Positions 16,357 through 24,792 of a DNA stretch of 45,535 nt are shown one piece after another. Under the pieces are notes generated by a model that was given only the letters and a program-made list of their open reading frames with translations, searched no databases and had not been told where the DNA came from. Origin of the DNA: an uncultured Thermoguttaceae bacterium (GTDB taxonomy: Bacteria > Planctomycetota > Planctomycetia > Pirellulales > Thermoguttaceae); NCBI GenBank assembly GCA_938042245.1, contig CALIRO010000077.1:1-45535 (forward strand), given 5' to 3'. Numbering within the stretch: the first letter of the stretch is position 1; every line of letters starts with the position of its first letter. The position numbers were made by a program, and so were the translations under genes.

Positions 16357-17205
16357 TTAGCCATCGGCCTTGCTCAGGGCTTGGTGAAGGAGGGTGGGGG
16401 GGGTACCAATGTCCAGGATGACCAAATGGCCCACGTACGGCTGGGCTTCTGGGCGCAACAGGCCCGGTTTAGCCGCCGCAAAGCTGCAGGTGAGGGTGGC
16501 CTGAATGGTTGGTTGGCCCGCCTGGCCAGTGTCGCAATCCAAACCGCTGGGCAAATCGACGGCCAAAATGGGCTTTCCCGCACTGTTTATCTGCCGAATG
16601 ACGGCATCGAAGGGCGGTCGCGGCTCCCCACGGGCGCCGGTGCCCAGCAGGGCGTCCACCACCCAGGAGGCCTCAGCCAAGGCTGGGGCCAAACGCTCCG
16701 GCTCATGGCCGCTAGGAAAACATTCTATCGGAAAACCTGCCTTTTGTAAAATGGCATAATTGGCCGCCGCATCCGGCGATAGTTCCTCTGGCCGGGACCA
16801 CAAAAAAACCCGGATCGGATGGCCCCGAAGCCAAAGATGGCGGGCCATAACCAACCCGTCGCCGGCGTTATTACCCCGGCCGCAACAAATGACCACCGGT
16901 CCGCCAAAATCCCGATGTCGGATCCCAAGCCCATGGGTCATCAAAGATTTTTGGCCAGCGGCGGAGAGCAAGGAGCGGGTAGTCGGCTCGAAAGCCGCCG
17001 CCTGCGTGGCTTCCGACGGGCCACTCGGCGCTGGGCTAAAACACCCTTCCAGCCGACATAGCACATCCACCGCTCCTCGACCCGCATTCTCCATCAGCAC
17101 CAGGCCGGACATCCCGTATTGCTCCATAGCGAAACGATCCAGCAGGCGGGATTGTTCCCGGGTAAGGATCGGTCCCCTCTGTTTTCCAGGTGCTCCCAAC
17201 GACAT
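16357..17205 (-). CDS. nnrE: NAD(P)H-hydrate epimerase
   Basis: 282 residues, ATG start with AAAGGA upstream. NnrE interconverts R- and S-epimers of hydrated NAD(P)H so that the dehydratase can repair them. The YjeF_N fold is visible: LTREQSRLLDRFAMEQYG, MENAGRG (38-44), CCGRGNNAGDGLVMARHL (GRGNNAGDG at 109-117), VDALLGTGARG (from 183) and AVDLPSGLDCDTG (215-227). A low-complexity insert at about 58-100 separates the first helix from the nucleotide motif. The C-terminal NnrD dehydratase domain found fused in many bacteria is absent, so the dehydratase must be encoded elsewhere. Transcribed divergently from the RND operon. Confidence 0.92.
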   Translation of the reverse strand: MSLGAPGKQRGPILTREQSRLLDRFAMEQYGMSGLVLMENAGRGAVDVLCRLEGCFSPAPSGPSEATQAAAFEPTTRSLLSAAGQKSLMTHGLGIRHRDFGGPVVICCGRGNNAGDGLVMARHLWLRGHPIRVFLWSRPEELSPDAAANYAILQKAGFPIECFPSGHEPERLAPALAEASWVVDALLGTGARGEPRPPFDAVIRQINSAGKPILAVDLPSGLDCDTGQAGQPTIQATLTCSFAAAKPGLLRPEAQPYVGHLVILDIGTPPTLLHQALSKADG

Positions 17206-17333
17206 CCTCTTTTTCCTTTGAAAAGCCTGACTTTTCCACCGAAACGAGAACTTCTACCCCTGTTTGGCAGGTGGTATATCAGGGGCTGTCTAGCCCCCAG
17301 CCAAGCCAGTTTAACTGACTGGATGATGTGCAG

Positions 17334-17349
17334 CCGTCTGGCCAGACGG
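17334..17349. promoter_or_regulatory. perfect 16-bp palindrome, candidate operator
   Basis: CCGTCTGGCCAGACGG is a perfect dyad in the spacer between nnrE and the RND operon, just upstream of a candidate -35/-10 pair for the operon. Symmetry and length fit a dimeric repressor such as TetR or MarR types that control efflux pumps, though no regulator gene is in the window. Confidence 0.5.
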
Positions 17350-17352
17350 TAC

Positions 17353-17381
17353 TTTTCTCCTGTTAGGAAGTTCTGTAATAT
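17353..17381 (+). promoter_or_regulatory. candidate promoter of the RND operon
   Basis: TAATAT (17376-17381) as -10 box with TTTTCT (17353-17358) seventeen bases upstream. The 16-bp palindrome at 17334-17349 ends 3 bases before the -35 element. The leader would be about 120 bases long. Confidence 0.35.
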
Positions 17382-17506
17382 TCTAAAGCAGTATCCCGGG
17401 AAAAGCAGAGCTTTTTTGGTAGTGTTGGTATGAGGCGGGGTCTGCTTGTCGGGAGGAGGAAAAGGGCCATTGTTCCAACGTCTTTGTGGGAAGGAGTCAG
17501 CATACC

Positions 17507-18640
17507 ATGTGGAGCGTCAGATGGCTATCCGGGGTTTGGAAAACGGTGATCATGTTGGTGATCGGTGTGGTGGTGATGGTAGTGGTGATAGCCTGGCTGG
17601 CGGGGATGTTTTATCGGAAGATTCCGCCGGGCGAGGCCGTGGCGGCCGATCAACCCAAGGCGTCGGCCGATCGGCTCTGGGATCAAGTGCACAAAGTGCG
17701 CAAGGTGTATTATGAGGAGATTGTCGGCACGTTGAAGGCGGCCAGCCGAACCGAAATCGCCTCCCGGGTGCTAGCCCCGATCGAAAAGATTTACGTCTCA
17801 GCCGGTCAAACCGTTCGGGAGGGCGAGAAACTGATCGAGCTAGACCGTCGGGCGTTGGAGACGCAGCTTAGCCAAGCCAATGCTCGTCTGGTGGCGGCCG
17901 AAGCCGACCTGAAAAACGCCGAAGCCGATCTCCGCCGTCTGGAACCCCTGGTGGAAAAACAGGCCATTAGCCAACAGGAATTAGACAAAGCCCGCACCCG
18001 GCGGGAGGTGGCCCTGGCCCAATTGCAACACGCTCAACAAGCCGAAGCCGAGGCCCGAGTCATGCTCTCCTACGCCACCATTACCGCCCCCAAAGCCGGC
18101 ATGGTGGTGGATACGTTGGCCAAGGAGGGGGACATGGCCCGGCCAGGCGTGCCGCTATTGATTTTATATGATCCGGCCTCGCTCCGGTTGGAAGTGCCGG
18201 TGCCCGAACACCTGGCCCTCCAACTGAAAAAAGGCCAAACGCTTTCGGTTCGGATCGACGCCCTGCAAAAGGAGGTCGAATCGGTGGTCGATGAAATCGT
18301 GCCGCAGGCGGAACTGGCCAGCCGATCCTTTCTGGTAAAAGTCCGTCTGCCACGGTCCGAAGAACTGTTCGAGGGGATGTCTGGTCGGCTTTTGGTCCCG
18401 GCAGGCCAGCGAGATCATTTGTGCCTCAACATGGACGCCCTATACCGCATTGGCCAATTGGAATTTGTGGATGTGCTGCGGGACGACGGTGTGGTGGAAC
18501 GCCGATTTATCAAAACCGGACGGATTGGTATGCCAGGCCGGATCGAGGTCCTCAGCGGTCTACGGGAAGGGGAAAAGGTGCTGCTTCGGCCCAGTCCAGC
18601 AGCGCCTGCTAGCCCCGGCGATTCGGGGCCCTCTGCCTGA
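17507..18640 (+). CDS. RND efflux periplasmic adaptor (MFP/HlyD family)
   Basis: 377 residues from the ATG at 17507 (AAGGAG ten bases upstream; an in-frame GTG at 17486 has none). One N-terminal membrane anchor (about 12-36), no lipobox. Then the biotinyl-lipoyl half-motif (ASRVLAPIEKIYVSAGQTVREGEKL), an alpha-hairpin coiled coil (LETQLSQANARLVAAEADLKNAEADLRRLEPLVEKQAISQQELDKA), the second lipoyl half (ATITAPKAGMVVDTLAKEGD), a beta-barrel and a membrane-proximal domain ending with GLREGEKVLL. It links an inner-membrane RND permease to an outer-membrane channel. It is followed after 121 bases by the permease; together they look like one operon. Substrate not predictable. Confidence 0.9.
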   Translation: MWSVRWLSGVWKTVIMLVIGVVVMVVVIAWLAGMFYRKIPPGEAVAADQPKASADRLWDQVHKVRKVYYEEIVGTLKAASRTEIASRVLAPIEKIYVSAGQTVREGEKLIELDRRALETQLSQANARLVAAEADLKNAEADLRRLEPLVEKQAISQQELDKARTRREVALAQLQHAQQAEAEARVMLSYATITAPKAGMVVDTLAKEGDMARPGVPLLILYDPASLRLEVPVPEHLALQLKKGQTLSVRIDALQKEVESVVDEIVPQAELASRSFLVKVRLPRSEELFEGMSGRLLVPAGQRDHLCLNMDALYRIGQLEFVDVLRDDGVVERRFIKTGRIGMPGRIEVLSGLREGEKVLLRPSPAAPASPGDSGPSA

Positions 18641-18761
18641 GACTCTCTCCCAGCAGGATTGGAACATAGGATTGCAGAAGAAGTTCATTCCAGGGGCGTC
18701 ATTTCAGAGTAGTTCCAGGTAGCCCCACCCTGGTATCTTCAAGGATGTACAGGAGGCGACG

Positions 18762-21700
18762 ATGAACCCACAGGAATCAGGATCCCGCGTAGCCGGTTCA
18801 AACGGAGCGGTCTCGGCCGGCCTGGAACAGGAAAAGGTTCCATTTCTCACTCGCTTGGTCGATCTATTTTTGCGGGGCGATGTGGCGGTGCTGTTGACGT
18901 TGGCGGCTGCTGCCATGGGGCTGGCCGCCCTCTACATCACCCCCCGAGAAGAAGAGCCGCAGATTGTCGTCCCGCTGGCCGATGTGCTGATTTCGGCCCC
19001 AGGGTTGTCGGTGGAGGAGATCGAACAGCAAATCACCACTCGACTGGAGAAACTCCTCTACCAGATCGATGGCGTGGAATACGTCTATTCGATGACCCGG
19101 CCAGGCCAGGCGGTGGTAACCGTCCGTTTCTATGTAGGCGAAGACCGGGAGGATTCGCTGGTAAAACTTTACAACAAAATCCAATCCAACCTCGACCAAG
19201 TGCCGCCGGGGGTGGCCGGTTGGGTCGTCAAACCGATTGAAATCGACGATGTGCCGATTGTCATTGTCAGCCTCTGGACGGATCGACCGCAGCTTTACAG
19301 CGATTACGAACTCCGCCGAATTGCCGAGGAACTGGAAAACCAGTTGCAGGCCATTCCGGATACCAACCGGGTGTGGGTGCAGGGTGGCCGGGCGCGGAAA
19401 ATTCGGGTGGAGTTGGACCCTCAGGCTCTGGCCAGCCGACGCACTTCCGCCCTCCAAGTGGCCCAGGCCTTGCAGGCGGCCAATGTGCAGCTCCGGTCCG
19501 GCCGCTTCGAGCAGCAGGATCGACAAATGGTCGTCGAAGCGGGCCTCTATGTTCGGGACGCCTTGGAGCTAGGGGAACTGGTGGTCCATGTGCATCAGGA
19601 TCGGCCGGTATATCTGAAAGATGTGGCCCGAGTGATCGACGGCCCGGAAGAAGCGGAAACCTACAGTTGGATCGGTTTTGGCCCGGCCGCCCAGAATCCG
19701 CTGGACCCGTTGGATCGGCCTGCCGGCGAGCATGCAGGCCAGCCCACCAAGATTGCCGGGGCTTCCTCTGCGGCCCAAACGGATAAGGGGCAAGCATCGG
19801 CCCATCCGGCGCTAAACCCAGAGGCCTCCAACCCAACGGCCCCGTACAGCTTAGTAGCTCCTGGCAAGACCTTTCCGGCCGTGCATATTGCGGTGGCCAA
19901 GCGGCGCGGCGCCAATGCCGTCTGGGTCAGCCGGGCCGTCGAAGCCCGCATGCACCAGTTGGCCTCTACCCATCTGCCCGACGGCGTCTATTGGCGCATC
20001 ACGCGCGACTACGGCGAAACCTCCAACGAAAAAGTCAACGAGTTGGTCGAAGCCCTTGTGGTGGCGGTCTTTACTGTGGTGGGCCTGATTGGGATTGTCA
20101 TTGGTTGGCGGGCGGCCGGTGTGGTGGCCCTGGCTATCCCGATTTGCTATGGAATCACTTTGTTTATCAACTACCTGGCCGGCTACACGATCAACCGAGT
20201 TACCCTGTTTGCGCTGATTTTGGCCCTGGGTCTGTTGGTGGACGACCCGATTACCGACGTGGAAAACATCGCCCGGTATTTTGCGATGCGGCGGTTTCGG
20301 CCCCGAGAGGCGGTGCTCCGGGCTGTGCAGGAGGTTCGGCCTGCCTTGGTGATGTCCGTTTTGGCCATTATCGCTAGCTTCCTGCCGCTTTCGTTCATTA
20401 CCGGCATGATGGGGCCCTACATGGCGCCGATGGCGCTGAATGTGCCGGTGGCCCTGCTGGTATCGCTGGTGATCTCGTTTATGGTAACGCCCTGGATGGC
20501 GATGGCGGTGTTGCCAAAAAGCGGCCACAGCGAAGAACCGGCCTACGATGTGAAACAGCTTCCCATCTATCGGCTGAGCCGGGCGGTATTGGGACCAGTG
20601 TTGGATCGCCGCTGGTTGGCCGGGCTGGTGCTGCTGGCGGTGCTGGGGCTGTTTGCGGCGGCCCTGCTTCTGCCAGCCTTCCGAGTCGTGCCGCTCAAGA
20701 TGCTCCCCTACGACAATAAAAATGAGTTTCAAATCGTCATCGACATGCCCGAGGGGACCACGCTGGAGCGGACCGCCTCGTTAGCGTATCGGCTTGGGGA
20801 ATTTTTGGCCACCGTAAACGAAGTCAAAGACTTTCAGGCCTATGTGGGTATGGCTTCCCCGATGGATTTTAACGGGATGGTTCGGCACTACTTTTTGCGT
20901 CGGGGGCCGCACCTGGCCGACATCCGCGTGAATCTGGCCCACAAAAAAAACCGATCCCAGCAATCGCACACGCTGATTTTGCGGATTCGGGATCGACTTA
21001 CGGAAATAGCCGCCCAGTATGGCGCCCGGATCAAGCTGGTCGAGGTGCCGCCCGGCCCCCCGGTGCTTTCGACGATCACGGCCGAAGTCTATGGCCCGCC
21101 GGAAGCCTCCTATGACCAGCTAACCAGGGTGGCCCAGATAGTAGAGGCCCGCCTCCGCCGAGAACCAGGGGTCGTGGATGTCGATAGCACTGCCGAAGAG
21201 GATGTGGAAAAGTGGATCTTTGTTACCGATAAGGCCAAGGCGGCTCTGTCCGGCATTAGCACCGAACAAATTAGCCGCACTCTGCAACTGGCCCTCTCCG
21301 GCATGCCGGTTACCCTCTTGCACCTGCCCGGTGAGGTGCATCCGCTGTGGATCGAGTTGCGTCTGCCCCGGACGATTCGCTCGGCCATTGACGATCTGCG
21401 GGAAATCTACGTGCAAGGGGCCAGCGGCCACGTGGTCCAGTTGGGCGCGCTGGGCGAGTTCCGACAGACCGACGCCCAAGGCCGACCGATTGTCGAGGAA
21501 AAAACGATCTACCATAAAAACTTACGCCGAGTCGCCTTTGTCTATGGCGAGGTTGCGGGCCGACCGCCAGCCGATGCAATCGTGGATATCCAAATGGATC
21601 AGCAGCCCGACGGCACTCAACCCACACCGGCTCCGCCTCGGCCGGTGGAACAGCGCAGCTGGTTTCGGCCCGGCGGCGGCGATCCCTGGGCGGTACCGCC

Positions 21701-22298
21701 CGGCTTCCAAGTCGTCTGGCACGGCGAAGGCGAATGGAAAATCACCCTCGATGTCTTCCGCGATCTGGGCATCGCATTCGCCGCTGCCCTGCTGGCTATC
21801 TATGTGCTGCTGATGTTCGAGACCGGTTCCCGCTTGTTGCCGCTGGTGATCATGCTGGCCATTCCGCTTACGATCATCGGCATCATGCCCGGCTTTTGGC
21901 TTCTAAACCTGATTGCCAACCGTCCCGTAGGCGGCTATCCGGACCCGGTCTTTTTCACGGCCACGGCCATGATCGGCATGATCGCCCTGGCTGGGATTGT
22001 GGTCCGCAATTCGGTAGTCCTCATTGACTTTATCCACCACGGCCAGCACTATGGGCTGGATCTGCGGGAGGCGGTCATTCAGAGCGTAGCCGTGCGAACC
22101 CGGCCCATCCTAGCCACCGCCGGCACCACCCTGCTAGGCAACTGGGTCATCACGCTGGACCCGATCTTTTCCGGCCTGGCCTGGTCGATCATTTTCGGCA
22201 TTTTTGCTTCGACGCTGTTTACGCTAGTGGTGGTGCCGGTGGTCTATTGGCTGCTGTACCTGCGATCCGCTTCAGCCAGTACTGCTCCGGGAGGATGA
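18762..22298 (+). CDS. RND efflux permease (AcrB/HAE-type)
   Basis: 1178 residues, AGGAGG upstream of the ATG. Proton-driven inner-membrane exporter. The usual 12-helix plan is visible: TM1 near 40-65, porter domain with TRLEKLLYQIDGVEYVYS, TM2-6 around 430-590, second periplasmic half with PEGTTLERTASLAYRLGE, and TM8-12 at the C-terminus. The proton-relay Asp pair is present in TM4 (GLLVDDPITDVENI, D494-D495). The stretch about 305-370 of the first periplasmic half is a Pro/Ala/Ser-rich insert not seen in AcrB. No TolC-like gene follows. It could export hydrophobic compounds; the DD motif argues for a drug/lipid HAE-type pump over a metal pump. Confidence 0.93.
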   Translation: MNPQESGSRVAGSNGAVSAGLEQEKVPFLTRLVDLFLRGDVAVLLTLAAAAMGLAALYITPREEEPQIVVPLADVLISAPGLSVEEIEQQITTRLEKLLYQIDGVEYVYSMTRPGQAVVTVRFYVGEDREDSLVKLYNKIQSNLDQVPPGVAGWVVKPIEIDDVPIVIVSLWTDRPQLYSDYELRRIAEELENQLQAIPDTNRVWVQGGRARKIRVELDPQALASRRTSALQVAQALQAANVQLRSGRFEQQDRQMVVEAGLYVRDALELGELVVHVHQDRPVYLKDVARVIDGPEEAETYSWIGFGPAAQNPLDPLDRPAGEHAGQPTKIAGASSAAQTDKGQASAHPALNPEASNPTAPYSLVAPGKTFPAVHIAVAKRRGANAVWVSRAVEARMHQLASTHLPDGVYWRITRDYGETSNEKVNELVEALVVAVFTVVGLIGIVIGWRAAGVVALAIPICYGITLFINYLAGYTINRVTLFALILALGLLVDDPITDVENIARYFAMRRFRPREAVLRAVQEVRPALVMSVLAIIASFLPLSFITGMMGPYMAPMALNVPVALLVSLVISFMVTPWMAMAVLPKSGHSEEPAYDVKQLPIYRLSRAVLGPVLDRRWLAGLVLLAVLGLFAAALLLPAFRVVPLKMLPYDNKNEFQIVIDMPEGTTLERTASLAYRLGEFLATVNEVKDFQAYVGMASPMDFNGMVRHYFLRRGPHLADIRVNLAHKKNRSQQSHTLILRIRDRLTEIAAQYGARIKLVEVPPGPPVLSTITAEVYGPPEASYDQLTRVAQIVEARLRREPGVVDVDSTAEEDVEKWIFVTDKAKAALSGISTEQISRTLQLALSGMPVTLLHLPGEVHPLWIELRLPRTIRSAIDDLREIYVQGASGHVVQLGALGEFRQTDAQGRPIVEEKTIYHKNLRRVAFVYGEVAGRPPADAIVDIQMDQQPDGTQPTPAPPRPVEQRSWFRPGGGDPWAVPPGFQVVWHGEGEWKITLDVFRDLGIAFAAALLAIYVLLMFETGSRLLPLVIMLAIPLTIIGIMPGFWLLNLIANRPVGGYPDPVFFTATAMIGMIALAGIVVRNSVVLIDFIHHGQHYGLDLREAVIQSVAVRTRPILATAGTTLLGNWVITLDPIFSGLAWSIIFGIFASTLFTLVVVPVVYWLLYLRSASASTAPGG

Positions 22299-22308
22299 AA
22301 GCGAACTT

Positions 22309-22322
22309 CTGAACATGTTCAG
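22309..22322. terminator. palindrome after the RND operon
   Basis: CTGAACATGTTCAG is a perfect 14-bp dyad ten bases after the permease stop. No T-run follows, so it is at best a weak or Rho-assisted terminator, or a protein-binding site. Confidence 0.3.
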
Positions 22323-22412
22323 GAAAATGCGTACAGCAACTGCCTGCTTTCTCATCCCAGGACAAAACCGGTTCGGCGCATCTTTCCGAAACTAAGGATC
22401 CGCTTTCCCCCA

Positions 22413-22470
22413 GCCGCCACGGGAGAGGCCGGGTGAGTATACCGTGTTGAAGTCAAGGGGGTTTTGGGAG
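22413..22470. repeat. partial REP-like module with shared tail
   Basis: GGGAGAGGCCGGGTGAG at about 22421-22437 is the right half of the repeat module, followed by a tail shared with 43952-43985 (see the dispersed repeat). The left arm of the hairpin is missing or decayed. Confidence 0.55.
22428..22461. repeat. 34-bp dispersed repeat, copy 1
   Basis: This 34-base string is identical to 43952-43985. It begins GCCGGGTGAGTATACC and ends GTCAAGGGGG; similarity continues weakly for about 8 more bases. Both copies sit on the edge of a REP-like module in a gene-free spacer. Confidence 0.85.
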
Positions 22471-22493
22471 AGGCGGGGAGGTACGACAGCTTT

Positions 22494-24590
22494 CTACGGG
22501 CCGATCGGGTTACACTCGGCGCCCAGCAGGCGGTACCAATCGGCCAGATCGGCCAATTCCTTTTTGACCCGCTCGCTGGGTTGTTGGAACCGGACCGGCC
22601 GAGGGGCCGCCAGAGCGGCTATGTGCCGAACGTCAAACTCCTCCAACAGGCCGAAGCAAAACATCTCCGGCGCCTGATCGACCGACCAGTTTTTTTCGAT
22701 CACTTCTTTGAGGCTTCCGAGGGCGTCGGCCAATTCCACGGAACCGATGGCTTTTTCTTCGACGGCGGCGGCTACTAGGGCAAAGGTGCTGGCCCTTGGC
22801 CCAACAGCGACTAAATGCACTGGGCCTGTGTGAAATGTTTCCATCGCCCATCGGGCTGCCGCTGCTACCTGGCAGGCCTGCAAACCAATCGGCCGCTCGC
22901 CCACACAAGCCACCAACAAGGCGAACAAATAATCATGGCTGGGAGTTTTGGATTCACCAAAATAGAATGGGTCGATGGCCAACACTTGGTAGCCGGCTTT
23001 TAGCAGTCGGGCCGACTCCTTGGCCATCGCCTTTCGGCCCCGTTCGGAGACCAAAATGGCTGTCTGCTTGGGCTGGCCTTGCACTAGTTCTACAGCCGGG
23101 ATGGTCCAATCTACGCCCATTTGCAATTTCCAGTAGGTGATTTTAAGGCCCTCTTTTTCTTCAGCGGCGTCTTGGATGGCCTGGACGGGATAGTCCTTCC
23201 AGCGTACGATTTGCCGGAGCACCGGCCGACGCTCCTGCTGCCAGGCCTGCGCGGCTGCCTTTTCCTTTGGCAAATCCGCCTGGCGAGGCAGGTCCTTGGC
23301 CAGGCCAAGAGCCAATGTGTTAAAATCTTCATTCTTCTCTGGCAGCGGCACGTGGAGCTGTTCCGGCTTTTTGACCTCGTTGTCCGAGGGGATTTCTTTG
23401 GGGTCGAAGCCGGTCTGGCCAGGGTAGAAAAAGTCGCCCAGCATCCGGTAGAACGCCTGACGGTTATCCAGTTCGTAGTTGTGGGTGCCGGGATCGTGGT
23501 TGATATGGCTTCGCAAGTTGCCGGGTTTACCGAAAAGTGCATAAATCGGTTTGGCCGCCTCTAGCACCGGTCCCAGAGCATAGCCGGCCTCGAAACAACA
23601 ATCGTCTTTGGCGTTATAGGTGAAAAGCAACGGTCTAGGGGCCATCAGGGCGCCCAGGTGGGTGTAGTCGGCCACGGTGGCCATATCGGAAGGCGTTTGC
23701 TCCGAATCGCCCAGGTCTTTGAGGTGATAGGTGCGTGTGAGAAAACTGGAATGGCCGGCCACGGGGTTGGCCAGTTTGACTCGGGTGTCCAGGGAACTAA
23801 TGTAAATCGTCTGCCAGCCGCCGCCGGATAGCCCGGTTACGGCCACACGCTCCGGGTCCGTATGGGGCAGGCTGAGCAGGAGGTCCAAAGCTCGGCTCAT
23901 GGCCAGATAGAACGGTGCCAGGCCGCTTGTGCCGCACAAGTCCAACTGGTTCATGCGAGAGTGGGCAAAACCGCCGCCGCTTAACTGGCCCATACCGAGC
24001 CACTCGACGTTTAAGGCCAACATGCCGCGTTTGGCCTGGTTGATGCAGCGGATTTGTTTCGGCACGTATGCCTTGCCTACTGGTCCGACATGGCCGTTGA
24101 CGTTCAGGATGGCCGGTACTTTGCCATCCAACTTTTCCGGCTCATACAGGAGGGCGGGAATCCACATGCCGGGCAGGGCTTCATAGCGGAGCGTTTTGAT
24201 CTGGTAGGCGGGCCCGCCTTCGATCTGGCCGAGCCACTCCACCCGGCAAGCGGCCTTCCGCCACTGGGCCGCTTTTCCGCGGAAGACCACCCGATCCAAA
24301 AGTTCTGTGCGGATCCGTTCGGCATCGGCCTGCCATTCCGCCAGGGTTGTATAGGTTTTCATGCGGGGTATCCGGGCCTCGCAAAACCGCTGTACCTCGG
24401 CCAGGGGAATGGTCGAACCGATGATCGGCCTAGCCAAGGCCGCCTCCAATACCTTGGTAGCCGGTCCTGGTTCTTCCGCCGTAGCCATGGAGGCAGTGAT
24501 CCGGCCCGGCCATTCTCTTCCAGTAGCTGTTGAAAAGACCACACACAGCCCAATAAGTAATCTTTTGATCATCTTTTGAGACGCTTTCAT
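22494..24590 (-). CDS. exported two-domain alpha/beta hydrolase (acetylxylan-esterase-like)
   Basis: 698 residues from the ATG at 24590 (AAGGAG 8 bases upstream; an upstream in-frame start at 24641 is unsupported). A signal peptide is likely (MIKRLLIGLCVVFSTATG). The first half is an alpha/beta hydrolase: VPAILNVNGHVG, nucleophile elbow GLSGGG with S255, an acid candidate in YNAKDDCC and histidine in HDPGTHNY. The second half, after an Arg/Lys-rich linker near 450, resembles another hydrolase fold (ILVSERGRKAMAKE, VLAIDPFYFGES) but has VAVGPRAST where the serine elbow would be, so it is probably inactive. This layout recurs in planctomycete acetylxylan-esterase-like proteins; deacetylation of polysaccharides is an inference. 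Domain calls good, substrate unknown. Confidence 0.85.
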   Translation of the reverse strand: MKASQKMIKRLLIGLCVVFSTATGREWPGRITASMATAEEPGPATKVLEAALARPIIGSTIPLAEVQRFCEARIPRMKTYTTLAEWQADAERIRTELLDRVVFRGKAAQWRKAACRVEWLGQIEGGPAYQIKTLRYEALPGMWIPALLYEPEKLDGKVPAILNVNGHVGPVGKAYVPKQIRCINQAKRGMLALNVEWLGMGQLSGGGFAHSRMNQLDLCGTSGLAPFYLAMSRALDLLLSLPHTDPERVAVTGLSGGGWQTIYISSLDTRVKLANPVAGHSSFLTRTYHLKDLGDSEQTPSDMATVADYTHLGALMAPRPLLFTYNAKDDCCFEAGYALGPVLEAAKPIYALFGKPGNLRSHINHDPGTHNYELDNRQAFYRMLGDFFYPGQTGFDPKEIPSDNEVKKPEQLHVPLPEKNEDFNTLALGLAKDLPRQADLPKEKAAAQAWQQERRPVLRQIVRWKDYPVQAIQDAAEEKEGLKITYWKLQMGVDWTIPAVELVQGQPKQTAILVSERGRKAMAKESARLLKAGYQVLAIDPFYFGESKTPSHDYLFALLVACVGERPIGLQACQVAAAARWAMETFHTGPVHLVAVGPRASTFALVAAAVEEKAIGSVELADALGSLKEVIEKNWSVDQAPEMFCFGLLEEFDVRHIAALAAPRPVRFQQPSERVKKELADLADWYRLLGAECNPIGP

Positions 24591-24792
24591 GGAATGGACT
24601 CCTTGATAATGGACATAAATACCTATACCGAGGGGAACCATGGATTGCCGACCAGAACGTGGTTGCCAGGGCGACCTGCTAGGGAGCTGGGACCTAATTG
24701 CTCCAAGGCAGCTGATATCTTACCACAGGCTATTGATGATTTGGAGGGGCTTTTGCCATGCTGCAGGGGCATGCAGACACTCAGCCGATCTG
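24591..24792. other. intergenic spacer with a gene-end echo
   Basis: Spacer of about 200 bases. Positions 24709-24750 are a diverged copy (22 of 25 core bases identical) of 24782-24824, which covers the last codons and stop of the next gene; on the minus strand the copy again reads IINSLW and a stop. It looks like the remnant of a partial tandem duplication. Confidence 0.5.

Noticed and set aside
16276..16749. Plus-strand frame of 157 codons opposite nnrE
   Set aside because: Shadow of the well-supported minus-strand nnrE gene.
22309..22322. Palindrome taken as an intrinsic terminator
   Set aside because: No T-run follows on the coding strand; kept only as a low-confidence feature.
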